Made by a program: the position numbers and the translations under genes
Shown here: positions 24,368-34,450 of the stretch, piece by piece
How positions within the stretch are numbered: position 1 is the first letter of the stretch
Layout of the letters: each line of letters opens with the position of its first letter
Notes under the pieces: model-generated
Seen by the model: the letters and a program-made list of their open reading frames with translations, nothing else
Database searches by the model: none
Told to the model about the DNA's origin: nothing
Assembly (NCBI GenBank): GCA_030549175.1
Contig: JAUKUA010000003.1
Coordinates: 4,650,001-4,714,000, forward strand
Direction of reading: 5' to 3'
Source of the DNA: Lasiosphaeris hirsuta
Lineage: Eukaryota; Ascomycota; Sordariomycetes; Sordariales; Lasiosphaeriaceae
Length of the DNA stretch: 64,000 nt

Positions 24368-25387
24368 GTTGATGGTTTCTTTGGTTTTCGTGAGGTTTGG
24401 TTGTGGTGGTGGTGCGGGATGCTGGTGGTTGTTCTGCCGTTTCAGAAATGGTTCACAATGGCTAGGGAGCAGAGGGAGAGGAATGGAATGGCAGATGGCA
24501 TGGTTTTATTCCATCGGGCGCTGGCAGGTGTACCTCGGCCGGCTAGCTAAGGCATGTACACGTTACATGGCGATAGCAGGAAGGTGCTTCTCATTCGCCC
24601 TGCTTCTTTCTGTCCAGCACGAGCTTGCCCTTTCATGACGGGTAATTCATGACGTAGGGCGGGGAGAGGAGGGACGGCCCCCAATGGGCCAACAGCAGAC
24701 CCACCTGCAGCAGCTGGGATGCAAAAGTCCGAAACACCCCCTCTCCAGCTCTTTCTTTGTGCATAGTCAATGGGATTTGTGCATCGGCCAAGTCCACACA
24801 GACGGCGACACGGTAGCCTGCGGATTGGTGCAGGCTACAAAGACAACTGGCAGCGCTGTTTCGAGAGAAAACGGGCAAGCCATTATTGTATTATGCCCTT
24901 TATATTATTTTATTGTCTATTGGGGCTTGTTTTAGTTTTCCATGTTTGAATCGTGATGGCCTAGATGCGCTTGAAGCTGCAGCAAGCTCACCCGATCTTG
25001 GAATGGAAAGCTTGGCGCACATAGCGCGTGCCTTCAGGGGGCGCTGGGGTGGTGCTATTACATCATGACGCGGCACCTCGACTTGCCAATTCCTCCAATT
25101 CTTAATCTGAAAACCGCTGCCTGCCTTGCCTGGACGCGCCGAGCACCCCGGAATCGCGACTCAACAAGGGCCCTGGTGTTTTCTGCATCGTCTTACCGAC
25201 CAAGTGAGGAAACCCCACGCGGGACAAGTGGAATCAAGACACGTTGAGGCGAGAGGCACCAGCTCGACGGGAGCGCGCCATCGAAGTTCCTGTTCCTGCT
25301 CCCGCCAGACCCACCATGCCGACATGATGACTTCGCCATGCCGCTGCCTTTCCCCAGATAGCTCAGATAGACCGTGACAAGACAGTC
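24368..25387. other. Divergent spacer
   Basis: This spacer of about 1 kb separates two divergent genes and should contain both promoters. Short frames on both strands have no recognisable product. No repeat or RNA gene is seen. Confidence 0.5.
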
Positions 25388-26873
25388 ATGCCCCGTGTCA
25401 AACACCACCGCTCCTCGCGCCGCGTGCCGCCCCCCAAGGATAGCGACTTCGATCACGAGATCAAGCTCGTCGACCACTCCACCCCCGAGCCCGGCCAGGA
25501 TGACGACTCCCTCCGCACCTCTTTCTCACACGGCACTGAGCCGCCAGTCGCCGAGGCGGGACCCTCCTCGGATCGACGGGAACCGCTAGAGACTGCCCCT
25601 GCGGAGGCCCCGGGAGACGAGCATGATGATGTGGGAACTCCCCCGGCCAAGGCCGTAGAGAATGGGCACGTCTTGTCAGCAGAAACAGACGGTGGTCCCT
25701 CACTACAGCTTGAGCGTAAGTCGCGTCAATTGGACTGTCCGAGATACGCCCCTACGTAATCGTGTACTAACGGCCCCCATAGAGCCCACACCTGAGCCGA
25801 GCGCCGACAGGCCAAAGAGGATGAGCCAGGCAACAAAGCCAAGGTCGAGGCCAAAAACTCCCGAGTCTGCCATCGACATCCTATACGAGAACCAGCGGGG
25901 CGGCTTCCTCTGCGGCATGCCGCTGTTCTCTTCCAAGGCGTTGGGTAACCTCGACCCGACGCCCTGGACCAACTACGCCCACCACCCCAGCCCCACCGAC
26001 ATTACCAACGCCCAGGTCCCCGATCCCAGCTGGGAGTGGGCCTGGCCCGAATGGCGCATCAACCATGACGACGGCGTCGACGAAGAGGGCTGGGAGTACT
26101 CGTTCATGTTCTCCAAAAAGTTCTCGTGGCACAAGGCCAGCTGGTGGAGCTCATTCGTGCGCCGCCGCGCCTGGATCCGGAAGCGCATCAAGAAGGATAA
26201 CGCCGGCTACCTCGCCCAGCATGATCCGCAGATGCTCAACCCGGAGTACTTCTCGGTCCGGCCCTCGGCCGAGCTCGAGCGCGAGCACGACCGCACCCCC
26301 AGCGGCGCCGCCAGCAAACGTGGCAGCCGCGTGAGCGTCATGAGTAGCTCGGCTAACGGCGAGTCGCAGCACCAGCAGCCGGCAACTATCGAGCACTTGT
26401 CAGAGCTTCTGGCTGTTCTGCGCGGGTCCCGCATCGACAGGGAGAAGATCGAGGCGCTGGATAGCTACCTGGACAACTCCAAGGACGAGCTCGAAGGGCT
26501 ACAGGATACCATGCACGAGGTCATGTCTCTCTTTGTCTTTCAGGCTTCGCGGCGGGCGCTTCTTACGAGGTTAACCGAGGTTTTTGAAAAGACGGCTGCT
26601 CTCCAAGAGGAGAGGAAGAAAAGGAAGGACGCCGGGCCCGGGACTGATGAGTTCGACCGCAAGGTGGACAACTTGGCGGTGACGATCAAGCACGCCGATG
26701 AAGAGGTCAGGCGGTTGGAGTACTGGAGTGACATCAAGGGCATGGCGGCCGAGGGCGAGTCGAAGGGCGCGGTCGACCACAGTCAAGGGTGGGATCCCGG
26801 TTGGCAGGGGTTGGACCAGTCAGGCGCTGCGGAGCCGGTACCGGAACACGCTGACGGGCAGGAGGGGAAGTAG
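25388..26873 (+). CDS. Dysferlin-domain (peroxin/ferlin) protein, Spo73/Mug65-like
   Basis: Two exons (25388..25715, 25783..26873), with a 67 nt intron, give 472 residues. The first about 135 residues are disordered and rich in Pro, Asp and Glu. A dysferlin (DysF) domain follows at about 140-250, with ILYENQRGGFLCG, the Trp-rich SWEWAWPEWRINHD, and WEYSFMFSKKFSW before a basic WIRKRIKK. Such domains occur in peroxisome membrane proteins Pex30-32 and, without membrane spans, in Spo73 of budding yeast (spore wall formation) and Mug65 of fission yeast. I see no transmembrane segment here, so the Spo73/Mug65 comparison fits best. The C-terminal half (about 330-440) is predicted helical with charged heptad-like stretches (DEVRRLEYWSDIKGM). 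Its role in this organism is inference from family membership. Confidence 0.87.
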
Positions 26874-27301
26874 GGAGTGTATACTAGTATCATTAGCATA
26901 TCAATAATATGGAAGTAGGAGTACCTAGTCGGGCAGCGGGACGTGGCTATTCGTTGCCAGGATCAATATACCCAATATACTACGAGTTGCGCTATTCCAA
27001 GGGATCGCGGCTATGAGGATATAGTCTTCCACATCCTCGAGGGTTTCGGCTACGACGGGATATGGTATAGCCGTCATTCCCTGCAGGCTTGAGGTTTTCC
27101 TGGATTCATCCCTTTCGAAGCATAGTACACAAGCCCAATCTTCACCCATCCTCCCACACACAGACACACACACACACACACACATATACACCCCGTGACC
27201 ACTGTATAGCATCCGTATACCTCAGACAGACAGACAGACACCGTCCCTAAACCCCAACCCACTACCTCAACGCCAGCCGCATCATTCTTAACTCTCATGG
27301 C
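26874..27301. other. Spacer with microsatellites
   Basis: This 428 base spacer after the dysferlin-domain gene contains a CA-rich tract (about 27158-27190) and a CAGA repeat (about 27224-27241). No coding sequence is supported. Confidence 0.6.
27158..27241. repeat. CA and CAGA microsatellites
   Basis: A run of alternating C and A with a few interruptions is followed about 35 bases later by four copies of CAGA. Both are simple repeats at the edge of the broken-gene island. Confidence 0.85.
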
Positions 27302-28100
27302 TCATGACTGTAACCCAGCACTCTCATCATCGCCCGTCTGGCGAATCCACCCCGTATACATATTCTCGGGCTCCAACTTCAGCTTCCCCGTCATGAAGTG
27401 GTTCCACGGATCCGGGTAAAACACCACCTCAGGCCTCCGACTCCAATTAAACACCCTAATCAAAAGACAGACGTTCCCGCTCCTCCTCCTCCTCCTCCTC
27501 CTCCTCCTCCTCGCCCCCTAGTCATCTCTCCCATCAGCACCCTTTCCACGTTTCGTTTCAGTCAAGAGAACTCACCATCCGCCACCACTCCTTCCTCATG
27601 TAAAATGGCGAGTGCAGGTCCTTCTGCGCTGCTACCACCTCAATATGGTAGATAGGCAGCTACTCGGGCCAGGCGCTGCACTCACTGAGCCCGGTGCTGG
27701 CGAGGAACCCGGTGAAGGTGCCGTACTGGTCTGGGATGGTGAAGGAGGACGTGCAGCCGTCCAGGTCGGAGGTCTCGACGGGGGGGGGTTCCGGCAATGT
27801 CACGGAACGTACTGGTCCAGTGCTGCATAGGGGAGTAAAAGTTGGGGAGAGTGGTGGTCAGGAGGCGGGAGATCTGGCGGGGTTGGGATTTAGGAGATCA
27901 GGTGTTTGACCAGAGGGAGAGGATGACTTACAAAGTACTCGCCAGCCGCTGCTAGGTCCTTGTCAAAATCCGGCTCTTCAACCGGCTTCTTCTTTCTCGG
28001 CGCCTTGCTCCCTCCTCGATGAAGGCGGCGAATACACCCGACTCGCCATTGGCGCTTCCCTCGCCATACCTAGAGTCATCGTCATCATCGCCAAAGAATA
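27302..28100 (-). pseudogene. Degraded gene of unknown family
   Basis: Read on the minus strand, coding-like segments appear in order but in changing frames. An acidic start is FFGDDDDDSRYGEGS. Next come KAPRKKKPVEEPDFDKDL, then a GTAAGT donor, and HWTSTFRDIAGT after a GCAG acceptor. A shift in a C-run (27781-27789) leads to TSSFTIPDQYGTFTGF and then SECSAWPE followed by an in-frame TAG. Then come LPIYHIEVVAAQKDL and KEWWRM, a GTGAGT donor, an intron with a (CTC)n tract, and a last exon VFNWSRRPEVVFYPD ending at TGA (27302). The last intron does not join in frame either. Four independent disruptions (two shifts, one stop, one bad junction) mark it as inactive. I do not recognise the family; the last exon looks strongly protein-like. 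Confidence 0.6.
27479..27512. repeat. (CTC)n microsatellite
   Basis: About eleven uninterrupted CTC/TCC triplets lie inside the last intron of the degraded gene at 27.3-28.1 kb. Confidence 0.9.
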
Positions 28101-28125
28101 GAGTTAAGGCTAATTACAAAAAGAA

Positions 28126-28149
28126 GCCCCACATATGTGAAAACAGGAC
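28126..28149. repeat. Short repeat, copy 1
   Basis: This 24 base stretch beginning CCCCACATATGTG and ending CAGGACC matches the one at 29849-29872 at 22 of 24 positions, in the same orientation. Confidence 0.75.
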
Positions 28150-28370
28150 CATGAGATTTTCCCATGTGTCCTGGGCTTATGTGCAAAGTATGCCGGATAT
28201 GGAAGCTCGGGAGTCCAGAAAACGGGACACAAGCCCAGAAAATGGGGTGCAACTTAGGACCGGAAAGACTACCTACCGACTTGGGACCAACTTGATTATT
28301 GTGAGAATGAAAAGTTCAATGTGAATGCTTCTCTAATCGCTAACCCTCCCGATAACGTACTACTTGTTCT

Positions 28371-29734
28371 CTAATCGCTATCCTTCTCCTGTTGTTGAAC
28401 CTCTGGTCGCGGGCGCAATCGTGCAAGCACCTCAGGATTTGCCTTTGCATTCACCACCTCCTCTGGCTCATAGTCGCTATCCTGGTTGTCAAGCCGTTTG
28501 TTTACTTCTTCCTCTACTGCCTTGAACCGCTTCTTATCAGGGGAACTGAGTCTTTCTGGTGGTGTCTGGTCCCTTTTCCGCCACTTTCGTATTGGGTAGC
28601 GAGAGTTGTCCTGTTCCCCGTCCCTCTTTGCTACGATGATATCGCTTTGCTGTGCTATATTATATAGCTCAGAAAAGGAGATGGTGATCTCTCCTGGGAT
28701 ATTATCAATCCCAGGGCAATCGTACCGGTTCCCAAAGTCCTTAAGCCTGATACGGAGCATCTTTTCGCCATTGACCAAACTCCCATCTACAGCCCGAAAG
28801 ATACCCCCCTCTTCAGTTTCAGCTGCTTCGAGTAACATCTCCCCGTCTTCTTCAACATCTTTTGATCGCCATACTATGACTCTTGCTTCCTTCCCCTTGT
28901 TCTCCTGATATTCGAAGTCGATGCCGATAACAAGCTGGGTCAGCCCATGAGAACCTAGAATGTAGTCGTCTGCTAGGTACTCCAGATCCTTCCTCTTTTT
29001 TTAAATTGGGAACCTCCACAACAACACCATGCTTTTTCGTATCTTTATGCGTAAATGATGCATCCGGACAATGTGGTCCTCCTTCTATGCCTTTAATCTC
29101 AGAGCTTTCCGTTGAATCTATCCCCCGAGCGAATTCAGCAGCGACTTGGTTGTCACTGTCCTCGATATTATCTAACTGTCGTGTGATCCTTCTCTTGAAC
29201 TTCCCAAGAACGGTTTCATGTCGAGTTCCCGCCAACGTAAGACCAGGGAAGTAATCGTACCTATTCAGACAGTTAGCTGATGTAATATTAGGCCAAAGGT
29301 AAGTAGATTACCTACTTTGACCAGTAGATGTCCTTGTCCGCCTTAATACGTGCCTCGAGAGTGTTGAACTGGCTACGGCTGAGGCTGATGCACCACCACT
29401 CCTCTTTCACCTGGGGTCGGCCACACCTGCGATTACGAAGCTCGGCGATGATCATATCGACGCTAGAAACCGGCAAACTCACAGACGGCGTGGGGGAGTC
29501 AGGAGATGTCTCTGTAGGCGTTGGCGGGTAGAGCGACAGGATCGAGTTGGGCGATTGTTTTCTTGTTGAGCCAGTCAGGGCTCGGTGATCATTTTCTTGT
29601 CGAGCCAGCCGAGCTGGGCGATTTCTCTCTTGCCATCGGCCATATGGACGGATGGCTTTTGATGGATAATGGTGTAAAGTAGGATATGCGTAAATGCAGG
29701 GCGATTGGAAGGGGTTTGGCAATGGAAGGAACAA
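28371..29734 (-). pseudogene. Broken PD-(D/E)XK nuclease-like gene (multicopy fungal family 1)
   Basis: The minus-strand translation matches the pattern of a multicopy fungal family I recognise: GRPQVKEEWWCISLS, then YDYFPGL, AAEFARGI, PHCPDASFTH, GVVVEV, and then (after a frame change) KRKDLEYLADDYILGS and VIGIDFEY. The spacing P-D ... V-V-V-E-V ... K resembles the PD-(D/E)XK nuclease core; that activity is inference. An intron (29315..29261, 55 nt) joins IYWSK to YDYFPG in frame. The frame then breaks at an A7 run near 28995-29002: removing one A would reconnect the conserved halves. No convincing start codon precedes SPNSILSLYPPTPTE; an upstream frame open to 29734 has no family resemblance, and a 34 bp imperfect duplication lies there. 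The remaining C-terminus is charged and ends at 28371. A homopolymer error in the assembly could mimic the frameshift. Confidence 0.72.
29553..29608. repeat. Imperfect 34 bp tandem duplication
   Basis: Two 22 base segments at 29553-29574 and 29587-29608 (GATTGTTTTCTTG... and GATCATTTTCTTG...) agree at 19 of 22 positions and sit 34 bases apart, just at the expected 5' end of the minus-strand nuclease-like pseudogene. Confidence 0.8.
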
Positions 29735-30413
29735 GTGTTGTAGGCGGGTGGTGGAAGGGAAGAATTACAGTGGTCAAAGACTGAACCAAAATTCAGAGGA
29801 AAGTTGGGGTAACTAGTGAAACCCCACCACGAAAGCCCCATAAAAGACCCCACATATATGCAAACAGGACCCCGCGGCAGCTGGTCTATGCGCCCATCCA
29901 CCATTTCTGAGCTTTCGCCCCAATTGGCTATTCTAAAGTCCCTGCAGCCGCAGCCGAGAACGATACGCAGCAACATCATGGATTGGGGCGATCCCCTGCG
30001 CCATTTGGCGCCGATTTCCGAACACCCAGCCAAGAAGTCTTCGCTGTCCTCGGAGCTGTCCGCCATCTCGGACCCGGAGCTTGCCAGTCTTAAGGTGAAC
30101 GTTAAGCTCGATTGGTTTGGTCGAACCAGCCCTAGACATAACCGCGCTGCGTGCATCCTCGGATCCTTCTTCCAGTTTCTGGAGTACCAAGGGCGCAAGG
30201 TCCTCGCAAGAGAAATTCTGGCCTAGATGCATGTTGAGGACAATTTGTTCGAGCTCGCTAACCACGTCGTAGCCGCAATCCTGCTACCCTGTAGGCCAAT
30301 CCCGCTCTCCTATTATTGCCAGGATTGCATGCTTACTCGTTATCATTCTAGTCAAGGCATCTGGTGGCAAGGCGCCGCTACCGCCGGCGGCGGTATCTCC
30401 ATCAGCTGCATCT
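29735..30413. other. Spacer between two divergent pseudogenes
   Basis: This spacer of about 680 bases separates the divergent nuclease-like pseudogenes. Open frames exist on both strands (plus 29816-30226, minus 29933-30265), but I recognise neither and they overlap each other, so no gene is called. The second copy of the 24 base short repeat lies at 29849-29872. Confidence 0.5.
29849..29872. repeat. Short repeat, copy 2
   Basis: This direct copy of the 24 base segment at 28126-28149 (22 of 24 identical) lies on the other side of the minus-strand pseudogene. Confidence 0.75.
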
Positions 30414-31345
30414 ATGTCAGTATCGGCTTTATCAGCGTCTACTATGCCTACTTCGGTAGAATCAAAGTCAGATAACGATCCCAAGACCGTGCGATTTACT
30501 AATGTGCAAGATCTCTTCGACGTAATTAATAGCATTACTGGGGATTTCCTTACCGTCACAAGTATGGCATAACCCTCTTATTTCTGTATAGTATACTAAT
30601 TAGTTAGACGTCACTCCTATTCATTTTACCGGAATCGAGCGTGAGCGAGAGAAGCGACGTCGTGAGTTCCGTTTTCGCCGCTACGAGAGCGATCCCAACC
30701 AAGCTACACGAGACCCTTCATCTAGGACTTTATATGCGGTATTATAGCCAGCTTGTCCGGAATGATAGGGAGGATATTTGGGAAGATATAGGTACTACAA
30801 CATTTCGGCAAGAAGGCCATCCTAGAGGAGACGGCGGAGAAGGCGATTCGACAGGCGGTCCATGGCCGGAACGTGCAGGAGTAGGCAAGTGGCCAACACT
30901 AGTCATTGAGGCTGGAGATCCCCAAACATTAGACGGACTTCACAACGACATGCGGTGGCGGTTTCGGACATCAAATCACGAAGTCAAGATCGTCATTCTA
31001 GCGAAATTCGACCGCCGGCAATACCATATTCTGCTAGAGAAATGGGAGGAAGAAATCTCGCGTCCACAAGGAGCGATCACGTGTAGACGGGCTGCTGCTA
31101 TGTTACAGCAGGGTGGTATTCTCGAACCGGTGAAACGGCAGTCAATCACCATCACCCGCGATGAGACGACAAATCCAGTATCATACAATGTCACTAGGGG
31201 GGCATTAGTACTAGGATTTCGACTTCTTTTTCTTCGCGATCCAAGCCCGCAAGAGGGAGATTTTGTACTTAATATTCAGAACCTGCGGCGGTATGCAGAG
31301 AGAGTCTGGGCTCAGGTCGTATGTGAAAGGTATGGTGGGAATTAG
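30414..31345 (+). pseudogene. Broken PD-(D/E)XK nuclease-like gene (multicopy fungal family 2)
   Basis: The plus-strand reading begins MSVSALSASTMPTSVE, runs to ITGDFLTVT, crosses an intron (30562..30607, 46 nt) and continues GIEREREKRRREFRFRRYES. In the family I recognise, this segment is followed by a strand and then IPT-KLHETLHL. Here the connecting residues are gone and the frame changes between about 30685 and 30700, after which the conserved reading continues: LHLGLYMRYYSQLV, TTTFRQEGHPRGDGGEGDS, KWPTLVIEAG, HEVKIVILAKFD and LLEKWEEE. The old frame stops soon after, near 30745. The E-A-G ... V-K-I-V-I-L pattern resembles a PD-(D/E)XK fold; activity is inference. The start is uncertain. 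The C-terminal two-thirds are intact as a reading frame, so decay may be recent, or only one deletion was needed. Confidence 0.72.
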
Positions 31346-31947
31346 GGATTGTATAGTGTCGAAGATATGGTTAGATGTTTGATCTCTTCGCTAAAGGGAA
31401 GTTGCCCACCAGTTTGGGGGGTCCGAAGTGGGGATTTCTTCTCATACTCTTCCCACAATCCCGTCAACCCTGTTTGGCTGTTGCCTTTGTGAGATTTCCA
31501 GATGATACTCAGGAACATTTGGTAAGTGTGTGTTTCTTCGCATGTAACCTCACTGGCCTCAATCTTCAGCCAGGCCCTAGCAGGTTTCCCCACGGCACTA
31601 AGATTAGGGTTTAGACTAGACCGAGGGCTCGAGCGGGGGCAAGCCGCTTCAGGGTTAGGGTTGAAAGCAAGCTAGTGACCCAGCAAATACCAGCTGACGT
31701 TATCCCTACAGCAACGCCCCGCCAAATAAACAGTGCCACGGCTCGAGATTGCCTCTGCAGTGCCAATGAGGAGCCAGCAAGTTTTGATTTCCAGGTTTGC
31801 AGCCCGCCGTCCCGCACACAGCAAAGTCGTGTTTTTGCTTCCAGACCTCGAGGTGTGCTTCTGGCGATCCGAATTGGGACACTTCCACAACACAGACACG
31901 TCTACTGCAGCTGCCACAACTTGGATGCACTCAACGAGCCCGTCATC
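31346..31947. other. Promoter region of TinC-like gene
   Basis: This 602 base spacer carries two telomere-like motifs (31604-31614 and 31652-31662) about 290-340 bases before the next start codon. No coding sequence is supported. Confidence 0.6.
31604..31662 (+). repeat. Paired telomere-like motifs
   Basis: TTAGGGTTTAG at 31604-31614 and GGGTTAGGGTT at 31652-31662 face the same way. They resemble the motifs in front of PRP6 and lie on the promoter side of the TinC-like gene. Confidence 0.8.
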
Positions 31948-34450
31948 ATGATAGAGCTCGACAACCTGCGCACGGCGTCGCTGTACATCAACAACCAGCT
32001 GCTCTCGCGCGGCCTGCTCCACGATGGCCAGAGCATCGACTTTACTCGTCCCGGCAACAGCGATGGCGAGATCGGGGCCACCATGGGCCGTATTATGTCG
32101 GTGGTGAATGACCTCATCCTCAGACGCGATGTGAGTGTTTATTTCTGCTCTTTTTGCACCGCAGCGACAACGATACTGACTAGCCCGCTCCCAGCGCGAT
32201 GCCGAGCACCGCGAGACCTTGTCGACCACGCTGCGCACAGTACGCGCTGAGTCCTTGCGGCAAGCCAATGACATCCAACGACTCCAAGAGAAAAATGTCG
32301 AGGCACAGCGCAAGGTAGGCATCAGCGAGTCTTCCGAGGTCGCCATGCGGACCCAGCTCAAAACCGCCGAGGTGATAATTCACCGACTAAAGGAGGAGGC
32401 GGCGCGAACCAAAGTGCTAGTTGGACAGACAAGGGCTGCCTGCGCGAACGAGGTGCGCAAGCGGGACCGCCAGATTGACGGGCTCAAGAAGGCAGTCTCG
32501 GAGGCGAGCAGGGCGCGCGGGGCCAGCAAAAGTCCCGGCATCACAACAATTGTCGTCACAGGAGAGGTTGGGTCTGATTGTGATCAAATGGTTGCGAACG
32601 GTGCCACGACTAGTGATGGCTACGACCTGCGCATGGAGGCAAATTCCTTCCTCGCCGAATTAGCTAAGGGCCTCAGCGAGGAGAACGAGACACTCATGGG
32701 CCTGATCCGCAAGTTCACAGAGCAACTCAAGGAAATGAGCGGATGGGATGGCGCAGGCACAGGCGCGAGCCCCGTACAGGACGCTAAAGGCCACGCATTG
32801 CCGTTACCGGCGAACTGTGTCGAGTTGTCGGCTGAAATTGAGTCTCTCCTCGAACATTTGCGCACCATCCTGACGAACCCCTCTTTTGTCCCCATTGAGG
32901 AGGTCGTCGTGCGGGAAGACGAGATTCACAGACTTCGCGACGGCTGGGAGAAGATGGAGACGCGCTGGAAAGAGGCCGTCCATCTCATTGACGGATGGCG
33001 CAGAAGGATGCAGGTCAATGGCCGCCCGGTGAACATGGAGGAACTGAAGATGAGTCTGAGGCTGAGCCCAGTACGAGTGCAGAACGTTGAGGAGACCTCC
33101 CAAGGTGTGGGATTTCGCTTATCGGCTGTTCCTGAGGACGCGGAAGAGGTCAGCATGACGCACTCACCTAGCCCAGCGGAAAGGTTGCGATACGTTGCGC
33201 CACCGGAGCTGGATGACCCCGACGTGAGCGACTGCGACTCGAGCATATTTGAGGACGATGCGGATGTTGATGACTTTGACGAGGAAGGGCCGAACGTCGA
33301 GATACTTGAGCAGTCCCTCATGCTTCAATCACCACCACTGCCTCCGCCGCCTCAACTCTCTCCATTGCGTGACTCCAACACAGCAGGCAATAGGGGTGGA
33401 GTAGGACAACTGAATCAACGAAAGCGCCCTGCCCCAATTGATTTCACAACGGTCGCAGAGGAAAATACCTGGGATCTCAAATCAGAAGCACCTTTACCGC
33501 CACCCCACTTAGAGAAACCCCAGCATTCACCAAGGAAGAGGGTTGCCCAGCCACTCCCGCCGGTCCAGCAAGAGGACACGGCACTTCCCTCCTTTGCGGA
33601 TTTGTCCGCATCCGCATCGTCAGCAAGCAGCGTGCAGCTTATTCAAACTCCAGATGACTCTGCACCGAAGACTACAACCACCTCCTCCGCAAGGACACGG
33701 GGACGGCGATCTCCGACTCCCAGATTCCAGGACAGGAAAGTGGCAGTTCCTTCATCGGCCAGGAGGCCAGCACCAGCCGCTGGTCCTACACGGCCAAACT
33801 CCACTCGGACTACACGACCCAAACCGGATGATAACGAGCCGCCCACGGCCAAGCCAACCCGGAGCGCGTCTGGGGCATCTACCACTAGTACTGTAGGAAA
33901 TAGCAGTGCCCTCTCTAACAAGAGCACGGACGTCATGCCTCCTCCGCCTCTACCCAGCGTCCAGCCAACCCCAAGCCGAGACCGCTCTCCACGACGCGGA
34001 AACTCGCGTCTGCCCCTGCCGCGGACGGGAGGAAGCCTTCTCCCACCACCACAGCAGTCGCCGCTGTCCATGGCCACCATCGCCGCCAAGCTCGCAGCGT
34101 CCGAACGTGAAGCCGACGCGGCCCGAGTGCGCGCAAAGCTCAAGGCGCTACGGGGCGGGAGCAAGAAAAGGGTGAGTCTTGCGGCAGCGACCGCGGATAC
34201 TGAGGCTGCCGATGCAGCGGCCGCCGCGAGGAGTACGCGGTCGGATGGAGGTGTCGAGGGAGCGGTGATGGAGATGGGAGATGATGATGTGGATGAGCTG
34301 GCGCCCAGGCCCGAGGAGAGGTCGCTGCCACCCCGAAAAAGGGAACGGCGGACGAGCAGGGTCGCGTCGAGGAGGAGGAGTACGCTTAATCCGTGGGAGC
34401 TGGGGGCGTTGATACAGGGTAGCGTGGGGGCCGAGGGGGAGAGGGAGTAA
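31948..34450 (+). CDS. TinC/ADIP-like coiled-coil protein
   Basis: Two exons (31948..32130, 32195..34450), with a 64 nt intron, give 812 residues. The N-terminus LRTASLYINNQLLSRGLL and the following helical region (about 60-140, with alternating Arg/Glu/Leu heptads such as DIQRLQEKNVEAQRK) match the afadin/alpha-actinin-binding (ADIP) family. Its Aspergillus member TINC interacts with the mitotic kinase NIMA at the spindle pole. A second conserved helical block (about 210-390) contains LAKGLSEENETLMGLIRKF and RDGWEKMETRWKEAV. The C-terminal half is disordered, rich in Pro, Ser and Arg, with RSPTPR-type sites that could be phosphorylated, then a short Ala-rich helix and basic patches. The start at 31948 opens the conserved segment; an in-frame extension upstream has no conserved sequence. 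Role in mitosis is inference from the family. Confidence 0.8.

Noticed and set aside
29816..30226. Plus-strand frame of 136 codons between the two nuclease-like pseudogenes
   Set aside because: It has no recognisable product, overlaps an equally long minus-strand frame, and includes repeat copy 2. It could be part of a dead gene, but I cannot support it.
32219..32227. Start of the TinC-like protein at a TTG at 32219
   Set aside because: Splicing to the upstream exon at 31948 recovers the conserved LRTASLYINNQ N-terminus.
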